From positions 200,001-264,000 of the forward strand of contig BROG01000803.1 of assembly GCA_030159075.1 (NCBI GenBank): a stretch of 64,000 nt of DNA, read 5' to 3'. Positions within the stretch are counted from its first letter, which is position 1, and the number at the start of each line of letters is the position of its first letter. The DNA comes from Atrina japonica. Taxonomy: Eukaryota; Mollusca; Bivalvia; Pterioida; Pinnidae. Below, one piece after another: positions 36,835 to 47,350 of the stretch. A program made the translations under genes and the position numbers. The notes beneath the pieces are model-generated. The model did no database searches. It had not been told where the DNA came from and worked only from the letters and a program-made list of their open reading frames with translations.

Positions 36835-36843
36835 AAAAGGGGA
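36835..36843 (+). other. Polypurine tract
   Basis: 'aaaagggga', four bases before the 3' LTR; primes plus-strand synthesis in LTR elements. Confidence 0.7.
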
Positions 36844-36847
36844 TTAA

Positions 36848-36991
36848 TGTTATATATCCGGATCACGATTCCGGATTGCCCGATATAGGTCCAGACTATT
36901 ATTGTAACTGTACTTCCGTTCCGGAGAATAAAGCACATGGTCAATACATAGACTTGCGTCTAGCGTCTAATTGAACCCCAAAAACACGACA
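36848..36991 (+). repeat. 3' LTR (144 bp)
   Basis: Same sequence as the 5' LTR by eye; followed by the second 'cacgg'. Confidence 0.95.
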
Positions 36992-36996
36992 CACGG

Positions 36997-37108
36997 GACC
37001 TCGGTTTTTACTGTCTCATCCGAAAGACAGGAAACCAACCTGCCGCCGGCTGGACTCGAACTCACACCGTCACGATCAAGAGTCGAGCCGACTGAGCCAG
37101 GCCGGCTC
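36997..37108 (-). mobile_element. SINE-A, tRNA-like head half
   Basis: Continuation of the SINE split at 32349: 'gacctcggtttttactgtct' to 'gactgagccaggccggct'. Followed by the second copy of the SINE's 14-bp target duplication. Confidence 0.9.
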
Positions 37109-37358
37109 TCAGGTATCATGGAGAAAAATCACCTATCAAACATAAGACAAATTTCAACATAGCCCTAAACATTTCAGTTCACAATGTCAATAATCAATAA
37201 AAAAAGTTTCTGGTTGATTGGACAACATGAAGATCTCTCGTCAATACAGATTTATATATCGCTATCGTTATACACCCATTATCATCAACTAGCATATTCA
37301 TCCGAGGAGAAATAGACATTGGTTTTGTTAACAATCATTCTATTCTGGTCTTTAAATT

Positions 37359-37522
37359 ACAGTAAAACCTGTTTAGCGACCACCTGTGTATAAAACCATC
37401 TGGTCATAAAGACCGTTTTTTGCTGTCCCCAATAGTACCATTTGTATACAAATCAACCTCTTTGTATAAACCACCTCCCTATGAAGACTGGTTTTGTTGT
37501 GTCTTTATATAACATTTCACTG
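37359..37522. mobile_element. MITE-R4, opposite orientation
   Basis: Ends 'acagtaaaacctgttt' and 'aacatttcactgt'; the interior complements the 26001 copy. Confidence 0.65.
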
Positions 37523-37575
37523 TGTAGGGCGCATCTAATTTTCAGACAAAGCAATAATTAATGAGTGACTCTTAC

Positions 37576-37631
37576 CCAGTACATTCTGCAATATTCCTAA
37601 AAAAAAGTATGAAAATATTCACTTCCACCAT
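37576..37631 (-). pseudogene. Paralogue copy 1, signal-peptide exon, frameshifted
   Basis: Homologous to 48614-48665 and 60551-60596. It starts MVEVNIFIL and ends at a donor GTAAGAG that matches the other copies. An A8 run on the plus strand (around 37599-37606) makes the exon 56 nt, one more than the phase rule allows, so the signal peptide is thrown out of frame. It could be a real mutation or a homopolymer error. The next visible exon is 28338, more than 9 kb away. Assigning this exon to copy 1 rests on order and homology. Confidence 0.55.
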
Positions 37632-37934
37632 AGTCCCTGCTGTTGTGTATTTTAACTCTCGTCTCTGTGTTCAGTTTCAAGGTCCCCCTGACTATTGTGA
37701 AGCTTATTTACCGATGATTTAAATTTAAATATCGTTTAAAAACCATCCTTGATTGTTTATGACGGTTTAATCTATTTTGTATGTTCAGGGAATATGTTAA
37801 TTGTAACATAAGTCAAAGGACAATATTCTTTGTTCTGTTGCATGTATATTTGTTATTCATTCATGACAACTCAATAACCTCTCAATAACTCGACATTTCA
37901 TTTAGAGAAACAGAATATTCACAAACAAGACTGA

Positions 37935-38930
37935 AAGTCTGCAGATTGTTGACATCAAATTCAACTTTCGATATCCCTGTGTCAAGAACTTTCTAGTAAG
38001 TAATTTATCTCTGTATATGAAATGTTCATATATCGAACATGCTCTCGTATATCGGATCATTTGTGATATGAAGACCATATACAGGTGATGGAAGTATATT
38101 ACTACTTAAATGTGGAAAATTTACGATGGGAAACCCGACGTGTTTGTCGTATAACCTGGTTGATATTTTTTTGTCTGTGTCTATTGTAAGAAAAGTGTCC
38201 CAAGTAAGAAGCGTGTGTGCTTGATTCTGTTGTGTCTTTTAATTTCTAGTTCGCCGGGATATATCGCATTGGCATATTTATTAATTGACAAATCGTCGTC
38301 TATATATCTAAATGTCAAATTAAAGGCCACTGCTAGCTTTTTCTTCTTTTGATTCAGAAGCTTCTTGATGAAGTCCGCTTCGTATTAAAAAAATAACAGG
38401 TCAGCCAATAAAGGGGCACGATTGGTTCCCATGGAAATGCCGACAGTTTGTTGAAAGACAGGATCTCCAAAATTTGCAAATATATTGTCTATTAAAATTC
38501 CAGAATCATTTTATATCAACTTCAGTGTATTTATGTGGAGAATCAGAGTGGTGTTAGACGAAATAAGTATCATGAAAACCAATGACTAAATATTAAATTT
38601 GGCGGGTACCACTAGTAGTGAAAGAACAGCTGTCGATGATGCTAAAAAAGTGTTATTATGGAAATGTTGTGCAACAAGTAGATGTTTTGATACTATGAAA
38701 TTGAGAAGAATGCTTTTCTAAAAGCTGTTTAGAATTTTTAAGTATCCACATTTGATTTACACCGCTTCTGGAATAAGCAACTGAACAGTATTGCTGTAAT
38801 TTCTCCTTACCGGCTGTTAGTATTTTAGTAAGGAGTAAAGATAAAGGTTTGGTGCAACATTTGCTTGAACCTGCTATGTACCTTTGCTTATAAGTAACTT
38901 CATCAAAACATGCATGGATAGTTATTTCTA
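37935..38930 (-). mobile_element. Naiad-like Penelope fragment, inverted
   Basis: The plus strand reads the complement of the RT region: end of RT (37960-38130), the YIDD block (about 38295-38315), the 'IPMGTNRAPL' block (38410-38440) and the upstream thumb/palm part to about 38900. Frames are broken. It lies just upstream of the copy 1 signal-peptide exon. Confidence 0.75.
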
Positions 38931-39169
38931 AATCAACTTTGATAACGCTTATACAATAACTTCCTATTGCGTATATTCATAATGTTTAATATTCCTGTTT
39001 TCAATATTTTGCAATTTAAACATAAAATTAATTTCACAAATCAATATTTACACATATTGAAAAAATACATAAAAACTGTATATCTTGCAAAACTCATTAG
39101 TACAATAAATGTTTTTAATTTACATTTTTAACACAACACAAAATACACACACTTAAACATTTAATAGTG

Positions 39170-39870
39170 AAGCTCCTGATGGTAACTACCTAGTGATTGT
39201 TTTCTCTCTTACGATGGAAAATGAGTATAATTCTTCTCTCCATCACGATTTCATCTCATGCAAATATCGGATTGAACTAATGCGACATCAGGTATCCCGG
39301 TATAGTAAGCATTTTATTTTTTACAACCTGGTTAAACCGGATGCAATTCTGCAATTATATCCAGATTTAAGAAAACAAAACAAAAACAGATTAATCGGTA
39401 AAGAGGATTCAACAACCGCCAATGAATAAATTTTAATCCTGAGAAAGTGAAATTTAGTTATGGCAAACAAGGTATTTATTTGTCGGCTAAATTATTGAAA
39501 CTGTGAAATTTCCGACCTATTAAGCACAAACATTCATCTACAGTGTTTGATTTATTTCACTTGATAACTACAAGCTTAAGAGAATTCTATATCTTTTACA
39601 ATTTTCCAATGATTTTTTCTTAAGATTAAAATAAACATAAATCTATGATAGGTATTATATGGATTTTTGTTGATGGTTTTAATTATATATATTTTTTCCT
39701 CTTTTGATCTATCATCTGTGACTAAATATTAGTACCTAAACGTTTGTAAGACAATAATTAAGTTGATTTACAAAATATATATTACTTTCTAATGACAATT
39801 TTTATATTTATCTACTCTTTACATGTAGAATGAAAGATTTTCAGTCAATGATAGAATCCTTTGATCGTAA
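39170..39870. repeat. Segmental duplication block (3' flank of copy 2)
   Basis: Matches 51850-52420 in order: 'acgatggaaaatga', 'gatttatttcacttg', 'gagaattctatatctt', 'gatctatc', 'taaacgttt'. This shows that the copy 2 and copy 3 regions duplicated together with their 3' flanks. Non-coding. Confidence 0.65.
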
Positions 39871-39916
39871 CGCGGATTAATTTTCCTTACATTACTTTAC
39901 ATTACATTTACTTACA

Positions 39917-40320
39917 GGGCCCGACGTCACCAAATTTACTCAGTACTCAAGCTCAACTAAATTTTCATGATTGTCAGGTAAATTCAGACAAAATTTATTC
40001 TGTAATTGGATGTGTGTGTATATTGACAGCATACAATTGTAAATAATGATAAAAATTATTGCTCATTTGAAGAAAACTTCAGAAATTTTCAAAAATTGTT
40101 TGAGTACGTACTCAAATTTTGAGTACCATTCTCAACACATTTATTCATAATTTAACAGGAAAATCATAAATGTGACGCAAAAATGTATATGTGAATGATG
40201 AAAAAAAAATTAATGTTTCCCAATCACTCAAACCCCAAAGTTTTACCAACGATTATATAGTCAAAATGATGAAATTAAAGTTGAGCTTGAGTACTGAGTA
40301 AATTTGGTGATTTCGGGCCC
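39917..40320. mobile_element. 404-bp MITE with 41-bp TIRs
   Basis: Begins gggcccgacgtcacc and ends with the inverted counterpart ggtgatttcgggccc. The 41-bp arms differ at two positions. AT-rich, non-coding interior. Sits in the 3' flank of copy 2. Confidence 0.8.
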
Positions 40321-40638
40321 AGATATGATTCTATGACATAATATTTGAAACCTTCCACTCAGTCTGGAAATTGACTATTTTAGGACTATATATGTTGGAT
40401 GGCTACGGAGGTAAATGTTCATGTGAAAGAATTGTCCGTGTAGGTTTCGTTTTATATATCGTATTGTATCCGATCAGTTTTATGATTTTATCAAATGCAA
40501 AAAGTAAGGCAATCGGTGAATTAGTATTTGTTGATTCCTGAATCAGTCGTCAGCAAATTCATTAGGATGTTTAAGAATCTATCTGAATCAAATTCATTAA
40601 TGAATACATGTATATATTTTCTTCCTTCTGTATGACAG

Positions 40639-40644
40639 TTTATT
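40639..40644 (-). promoter_or_regulatory. AATAAA poly(A) signal, paralogue copy 2
   Basis: Minus-strand AATAAA about 47 nt past the stop codon, matching the position in copy 1. Confidence 0.6.
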
Positions 40645-40690
40645 GGAAAAAGGTTGCAACATCTGTAGCAAATTAATTGGAGAATCAATG

Positions 40691-41268
40691 TTAGAAGGAC
40701 AGATTTTTGAGAATTGTTCGATACATCTGAAGCAAATTAGGTGCATCAGCTACCACAAGTGCTACAAACAGACAAGCAATGATTGAAACACCACAAATGC
40801 CTACTCCTGTAGCAGTGGTTCTGTTATCCTTGACTGAAATTTTCTGCCGTAAATACGAATTAGTAGTTTTGACGTTAATTGCAAGGATTTTGTTCAATTC
40901 TTCGAGTTTTTGCCGTAGTTCCTTGTTTGTGTAATTCTTGCCCATTTTAACTGACGTACAGTTACATTTGCAAGAATCCATTGAACCTGATTGGCTATTC
41001 TTCTCTGTTGTCCCGTGGTACAATGCCTTTTGCTGAGCCAATGTCGTGCGTTCTTCTGTAATCGGCGTACCACTGACATCAACCAATGCTGTTGACATTG
41101 TATTAATATCAGCCGGCGGCGTTGAGGACACTCTAAAGATGTTTTCAATTGTCGTTAATATTTTGTCAGTGTCAGTAGATGCTGTCGACATTTGATTGAT
41201 ATCGTTTGGTGTGGTTTTAATATCTGATAATACACTTGCACATGGCACAACATCATCCCGGGTAGTAT
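40691..41268 (-). CDS. Paralogue copy 2, last exon: short stalk, Cys cluster and TM segment
   Basis: Acceptor '..gatttttgtag' before 41268, phase 1 in, open to the stop at 40691 (192 codons). It has only about two decapeptide units (PADINTMSTA), then a Ser/Thr-rich spacer, 'CKCNC', 'NYTNKELRQKLEELNKIL', 'KTTNSYLRQKISVKDNR', one TM helix (CGVSIIACLFVALVV) and the 'ADAPNLLQMYR' tail. The tail from the Cys cluster through TM resembles one I recall from many uncharacterised bivalve receptor-like proteins. Type I topology with the modules outside the cell is inferred from the signal peptide and single TM. Confidence 0.75.
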
Positions 41269-41433
41269 CTACAAAAATCAGGAAATTGTTTCAATTACTA
41301 AATATCTACATTCCAAAAATTAAAGTTAAAATAGTCTTGAAATAGATAATATATTGTTAAAAAGAGACTCGTGATTGTTTGTTTTACACGACAAATCTGT
41401 GGGTCAATCTCTCCTCACCTATCAACTTCTCCG

Positions 41434-41713
41434 GTGCCGGCCTGGCTCAGTCGGTAGCGCGCTTGACTCTTGATCATGAGGTCGTGAGTTCGAGTCTAGA
41501 CGGCAGCAGGTCGGATTCCTGTCCTTCGGGTGAGACAGTAAAAACCGAGGTCCCGTATCACAGTAGGTGTCGGCACGTTAAAGAACCCTCAATGCTTAAT
41601 GGCCTTAAGTGCCGAGCATAGGCCAAACTTTGAAGCCCTTCACCGGCATTGGTGTTGTCTCCATATGACTGAAAGATTCTTAAGTGGACGTTAAACAACA
41701 ATGCAACAAAACA
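41434..41713 (+). mobile_element. SINE-A in the copy 2 intron
   Basis: Full tRNA-like head and tail. Target duplication 'tca.cttctccg' (41422-41433 and 41714-41725, one mismatch). The paralogous intron of copy 3 (about 59575-59615) keeps the empty site. Confidence 0.88.
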
Positions 41714-41887
41714 TCATCTTCTCCGTCTATACCGTTGGCAATGAATGTTCAGTGTTAGTGAACAGAAGTATTTCATGTCAAAAAAAAATCAGAATTCAGA
41801 TTTTACAAAATACTGTGGAAGGTCACTTTTGTAAAAACAATAAATTGCTATAAAATTTTGAGACAGACTCTCCTGTTATTACCTATA

Positions 41888-41979
<92 letters not shown>
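41888..41979. repeat. (AT)n microsatellite
   Basis: About 92 bp of pure AT. Confidence 0.97.
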
Positions 41980-41983
<4 letters not shown>

Positions 41984-42109
41984 AGTTACATTTTACAGTT
42001 TAGTAATAGTATCAAAATTATAGTTTTTACAAAAGAGGCCGAAACCAATTTGTTACAGAAAATACATCTTTAGAGAATTGATTGACGGTTTTTTTTGGAC
42101 TAGAAATAA

Positions 42110-43049
42110 TTTGTTTTATTCTTTTTATTTCTGGGTGCTAAAAGATACGTGTTAATTAATCTAATGCACAGTGACCGAGTTTTGAGTTAGTATATATTTA
42201 TGTTAATCCTTTGAACATATCTAGATCTGCCACTACGTTATACTACAATCTAGATTATAAAGGCAAAAAAACTAAAAAAAAATATGTCGTTAAAAAGATA
42301 AAAAATAAATATTCTGTCTTGTGACTTACTGAAAATAAATAATCTGAGTTGACAAAATTTACAATGCTGTCCAAAAAAAGTCGCCCCCTGAAGTTATATA
42401 AGGCTTTAAGCAATATAAAATTTAAGAATCATATCGAAAAAAACTTAAAATGCATGCATTTAATAAACTACGGTTTTAAATAATTCATTATGTTCCAAAT
42501 GTTTAATTTATGTGTACCAATGCTACATTTCACCAAATATATGCACACTTTCCGGTAATATGAGTCACTACCATATCCTCTCAAGGTAGTTTCGATGTAG
42601 ATGTATCGTCAGTTTCCTTTTAACTCCACTATTATAGCGAAGAATCCCATGATTGCTAATCAGTATTTGTACCGTTTCGTGATATTTTACACGGTATCTT
42701 AAAATTGAAAACTACGTCATAGATGTTAAATTTATTCAATACACACTGGTCGAGTGCCTCTTTACAAATGTAGGCCATATTCAGATAAATCTTCACAAGT
42801 CCAGAAAAAAAGTTGGAAAAGCCAAGAAAAAAATCGGAAAAGATAAGAAAAAAGTTGGAAATTCCATGAAAAAAGTTTAAAAAGCCAAGAAAAAAGTTAG
42901 AAATTCCAAGAAAAAAGTTGGAAAAGCCAACTTAAAGTTGGCAAAACGAGAAAAATAGTTGGAAATTCAAAGAAAAAAGTTGGAAAAGCCAACTTTAACG
43001 TTGGCAAGACGAGAAATAAAAAAACTTACGGTGGTCCGAATACGCTTCC
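42110..43049 (-). mobile_element. E1 element, truncated copy
   Basis: Inverted relative of 58169-59509. Keeps one TIR ('ggtggtccgaatacgcttcc' end) and the subterminal repeats built on 'aagaaaaaagttggaaaagc' (42800-43012). The other TIR was not found. Lies in the intron between the Methyltransf_FA and stalk exons. Confidence 0.65.
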
Positions 43050-43059
43050 GCAGATTACT

Positions 43060-43215
43060 GCTGGAACCTAAGTTGAGTTTTGCGAGAAAGTTTCCAGTTT
43101 ACTTGCTGGAGCCCAGTGGTCTATTCCCGGGTACATTGTAACCGGGTTCTCTTCTCCACCATTAAAAACTGGCCGCTACCATATAACTGAAAAATTGTTG
43201 AGTGTGGCGTAAAAC
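43060..43215 (+). repeat. SINE-B, 3' part
   Basis: 'accattaaaaactggccgct' to 'gtgtggcgtaaaacaaca' matches the SINE-B body and tail. Confidence 0.65.
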
Positions 43216-43273
43216 AACATTCAAAATTCAAATTCGTACGTAATTCTGTTGTTATAAAAATAATTTAACTTAC

Positions 43274-43693
43274 CCGATTGTACGATCCATTGCATTCCGT
43301 ATTCATCAAGAGTCTTAACGAGAATTTCGTCAACATTAAATGAGAATAGACTCTTCCAGTTCACAATCATATCGTGCCCTATATGCACACCTTTTCCGAA
43401 AGTTAAATAACTGTTTACCCAGTTTATCCAGAACGGTTGAAAAACTTCACAATCTAATACAGAACCTTTTTTGGAAGTTGCAGTCATCGTTCCCCATTTT
43501 ATTTCTGTAATTGTATCATTAAAGCGTCCAAAACGAATCCTATAGATAACACTTTTGTTTTTCAGTACAATTATTCTTCCCTCGCTACAGCCCTTTGCCT
43601 GAAATCTAAATCCATTGAGAGCCGCGGGGTTTATTCCATACTTCTTAATATCTGTATCTATCATAAATGGGGTATGAAAACTAATACACCGGG
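43274..43693 (-). CDS. Paralogue copy 2, Methyltransf_FA-like exon
   Basis: 420 nt, acceptor '..cgatttcag', donor GTAAGT, phase 1 at both ends, exactly the length of the copy 1 exon. It encodes 'RCISFHTPFMI', 'YGINPAALNGFRFQAKGC', 'VIYRIRFG', 'FWINWVNSYLTFGKGVHIG', 'VNWKSLF' and 'QWIVQSG', the order of conserved blocks in PF12248. Extracellular binding role inferred from neighbouring modules; no catalytic claim is made. Confidence 0.8.
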
Positions 43694-43756
43694 CTGAAAT
43701 CGTAAAAATATTTATCCATACAATTATTATTGATAACAACAACATCAACAACAAGG

Positions 43757-44010
43757 CTCAGTCGGTAGCGCGCTCGACTCTTCATCATGAGGTCGTGGGT
43801 TCGAGTCCAGACGGCGGCAGGTCGGATTACTGTCCTTCGGATGAGACAGTAAAAACCGAGGACCCGTGTCACAGTAGGTGTCGGCACGTTAAAGAACCCT
43901 CACTGCTCACTGGCCGTGGGTGTCGAGCATAGGCCAACATTTGAAGCCCTTCACCAGGATTTGGTGTCTTCTCCATATGAGTGAAAGATTCTTGAGTAGA
44001 GCGTTATACA
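43757..44010 (+). mobile_element. SINE-A, 5' end slightly truncated
   Basis: Starts at 'ggctcagtcggtagcgcg' directly after a 'caacaacatcaacaacaa' run; the tail degenerates at about 44010. Confidence 0.8.
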
Positions 44011-45454
44011 ACAATACAAGAAGAAGACGAAAAAGAAGAATTAAACATTGAGTACTTAGGATCTTCATATTCCATTTTAAAAATGCCGATTTGTAAGCTA
44101 AACCACAGTAAATTACAAATAAAACAATATCTCGTTGATTTCTCTTCGTTGTTTCATCTATTTTAATGCTTTATGATCTAAATGAAATATTCGTCTGGTA
44201 GACAAATGACCTGTGTTAAACCTACTTCGGTAGTACTCACTGCTCAACCGTCATTTGTTTACAAATAAGAAAATTTCGAATTTAGGAAAGTCAGCACGTG
44301 GTCAATAACGCACTCACACTGATTCTGCAACAAAGAGGATTATCAACCCTCATACGATTTATATACGAGTTTCATCGGCATGGATGAGATTTTTTAACTA
44401 TCTATCTTTCATCTTAGCGACTACACGTATTTTTCTAATTTTTGTCAAAATCGTACCTACTATCATCTTAGAATCTCATTCCAGGGACGTTAGTGTAATA
44501 TTTGATATTTTCTACAGTAATTATTTATAACGCAAGAAAAAGAAACAAGTTTAAAAACTTAGTAGTAGTAGTAGTAGTAGTAATGGAGTTATTAATGAAA
44601 TTCCATTGATATGCTATTTTTTTTCTTCGATTAGCGAGGTATGGTAATGTGGCATTACATATAAGGAATATCCTACTACACTTCAAATATGATTGGCTGA
44701 CAATCTGAAGAGTAGTAAAGGTTTCCTTATATGGGATGTCACATGCTTTGAACACTTTACCATCGGTCAATCAGTGAGCATGTCAATTTTCTTTCGATTC
44801 GATTACAAAATGGAATCAGAATGGTATATACACAAATAATTAGTACCAAGAATTCAAGTCTTAACTTGATGCAATTATGTAATGACACAACTTGATACCG
44901 ACGGATTAATGCAAATAAGGATATGACCAAATTTCCGACAGCAGCGACAAGAAATATATAGTTAAACAGGTCAATATGTTGCGGTTAAAATACCATTGCA
45001 TGTTGCTACCAGTACGCAGAATCCTGATTTTACCAATAATGTGTTGTTACCTATTCAAGAAAAATTATTCGAGGCAACATAGGCTGGTGTAAAATTATGT
45101 TGACTTGTACATCGTGTGCTGGTTTTCGATAAGGCTATTTATCATTCACAGTTTTGGTTATCATGCCCTCGTTTTCGATATTTCCTCATTAAGTTACCGT
45201 TTAAAATTTTTATAATTACATATGCGCGCTGGGTGTTTCTCGTGATTAATTGGCTTAGAACTCTAAAATTACGACGACAATATATGCAAATAAACATCAC
45301 GTGCGTACAGGAAAAGTTTATTTATGAACATTACTCCCCGGAATGTGACTTTGATATAAAATATTTATAATCATTATTATCAGTAGTATCATCGTCGTAC
45401 ATCCGTTAATTTGTAAACCGTAAACCTTATAAAATTATGAGTAACTATACATAC
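44011..45454 (-). other. Intron of copy 2
   Basis: A (TAG)n run at about 44560-44583. No further exon recognised. Confidence 0.45.
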
Positions 45455-45575
45455 TTTGGGTTTTATAAGCTTTAAAAACCATTGAACTTGTTATATTACA
45501 CACAGATCCTTCATCAGTATAAGAGTTGGTTTCAGACCAATTTCCCAAGCTGTCGTCACACACACATTTCAAATC
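45455..45575 (-). CDS. Paralogue copy 2, second half of the WSC-like module
   Basis: 121 nt, acceptor '..tatgttgtag', donor GTATGTA, frame 0 in, phase 1 out. Reads DLKCVCDDSLGNWSETNS, then 'GSVCN' and 'VFKAYKTQS', fitting the C-terminal half of WSC (C-x-C, W, C, then a 'svY'-like end). In-frame joining to 43693 restores an intact codon. Confidence 0.75.
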
Positions 45576-46130
45576 CTACAACATAAATGTGTACGTCAAT
45601 CACAGAGTACATGATTGTTGGTTGCATGGTACAAAATGTGCATAAAGATACAGAGGTAAAATAATTAATTATAAATAGTTGTTACAGTATATTATTTAAA
45701 CTGCATTGATAATTAACATTGTGCCAAATTTACGCTACTCACAATTATAATAATCGAACCAAGATATATATTAAACTCGAAGAGGTATCAATTTTTCTTT
45801 CAAATAAACAGGGTTTTCAAAATAACAGGATTACAATGATAATAAAGATATTTGATAGTGGAATCATAATCATTTCAAATAAAGCTAGATTTCAATGTAA
45901 CAGAGTTCAATTTAGGTGGGTTCAACTGTATTTGTAAATAAATAAAATGACAATGTTTACTATATTTCCCTCTCTTATAGTAAAACAATGTCTACTCAAT
46001 ATTGTTTGTGATTTTTAGAGCTGCTAATAAGGAAAAGACATAGTATCGTGATAGTGTCTAGGACACTCTAGTTTCTAGGGGAAATGTGTTAACAAAAGTC
46101 TACTTAATCAAAATCATAGGTAAGACACAA

Positions 46131-46279
46131 TCGAGGATTACTTCCCTGCATAAGAGCAAATACATATCCATTGAAGGCGCAAAACTGTAGACAATCATTA
46201 ATTGATATTGATGTTGAAAACTGACGTTGAACTGCAATAATGTCTCCCAATATCTGCTGAAGACAACCCACATATTCAT
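46131..46279 (-). CDS. Paralogue copy 2, first half of the WSC-like module
   Basis: 149 nt, acceptor '..ttgtttttccag', phase 1 in. Reads EYVGCLQQILGDIIAVQRQF, then 'NDCLQFCAFNGYVFALMQ', the N-terminal half of WSC. The end is set by homology to 28190. The expected GT donor is missing here (the sequence after CGA is TTGTGT, where copy 1 has GTCTGT), and the other nearby GTs give stops. Splicing of this copy may therefore be impaired, or a base may be missing from the assembly. Confidence 0.65.
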
Positions 46280-46531
46280 CTGGAAAAACAAAACGCGAAA
46301 CAGTTACAATCGTTTCTGTAATTAAACCGTGTGTGTAAGTGAATCTATCGTCTTTTTAGATATATACAATGTATTTCAGTTAATGATGGGAAATAAATAA
46401 GTTTTACTATGTGGAACCAGGATTTTCAGAGGGCCGTCTCTGTTACATATCTATACAAAAATTAACTATTTCCAGTTTATGGAGGGGCTAGTTGACCAGG
46501 ATTCTTTCTTTTGCGTGACACCTGATAGTAC

Positions 46532-46682
46532 CTCTCGTGGTGTCAATCTGTCCAGCTTTCAACATATACAGTTTATATACCGTAAACCCGGATTCAAGAG
46601 CGTTATCTTCATGAATAACCAAAACGAATAGAAATAAAAGAAGAACATTTGTACTTAAATAACAGGCAATGTGATATCTCAT
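46532..46682 (-). CDS. Paralogue copy 2, possible alternative first exon
   Basis: The ATG at 46682 starts MRYHIACYLSTNVLLLFLF, a strong signal peptide, followed by 'ALESGFTVYKLYMLKAGQID'. A donor GTACTA leaves phase 1, which joins in frame to the WSC exon at 46279. It lies between the GCC exon and the WSC exon, so it would skip the usual signal and GCC exons. A decayed relative exists around 28560-28720 near copy 1. No promoter evidence beyond position. Confidence 0.45.
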
Positions 46683-47177
46683 AATGAATAAATTACCACC
46701 CGACATAGATAATATACATGTACCTCTATACTAATGAGTAGAATACCTGTGTAATATAGAAAATAATTATCTACATAGAATGTTACTTAATCCACACCTC
46801 AAACACAGCTAAAAGTAAATGAAAAACAATACATTTTATTTAAAAGAATACAGAAAATCACTGACGTTAATACTTATTAAAATGTTAATTTACTGGTATT
46901 TAAAATACCTTGATCAAACGAAATGAAGAACTACCAATGAATAATCGAAACTTCAATTTAATTAGAATTAGATATACGAGTGATACCAACATGAAGAACA
47001 CTTGCGATTCCCATACCATGGGATGGCGGCAGTTGTCCGGAAGAAGCCCAGTCCTCGGATACAAAATCAACGAAAAATAATGTTAATGAGTTCATTTTTT
47101 AAGGAAAACCCAATAAAATAATTGTTTCCAACATCAATATTAGCGATATCCATGATTTTTGTGCCGTTTTTTGTTGT

Positions 47178-47350
47178 TGTTTAAATGATGTTTTACCCCC
47201 CCACTTACCTTAATAATGTTTCAGTTATGATGTGGCGGTCATTTGATAATGGGGGAGGATAAAGACGGTTACAATATACCCAGAAAGAGACCTCGGTCTT
47301 CTGTAGGTATACTGGTAGATTTTCTAACAAATTCTCACAAAACTAAAGAA
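47178..47350 (-). repeat. SINE-B fragment
   Basis: 'tttcagttatgatgtggcgg' and the following body match SINE-B loosely. Confidence 0.5.

Larger units (their letters stand above)
32350..36991 (+). mobile_element. Ty3/gypsy LTR retrotransposon (Mag/Steamer-like), defective
   Basis: A 4,642-bp element with LTRs that are identical by eye and a 5-bp target duplication 'cacgg' (32345-32349 and 36992-36996). Order: 5' LTR, primer-binding site, Gag, protease, reverse transcriptase, RNase H, integrase, polypurine tract, 3' LTR. Domain order and the single-gene style place it in Ty3/gypsy; the short LTR and tRNA-Ser-type primer site suggest the Mag lineage, to which the clam element Steamer belongs. 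There is no envelope gene. Coding sequence is broken by several frameshifts and an integrase deletion. It sits in the proposed first intron of membrane-protein copy 1. Confidence 0.95.

Noticed and set aside
45116..45370. 84-codon plus-strand frame in the copy 2 intron
   Set aside because: No conserved motif, AT-rich composition, and no equivalent in copy 1 or copy 3.
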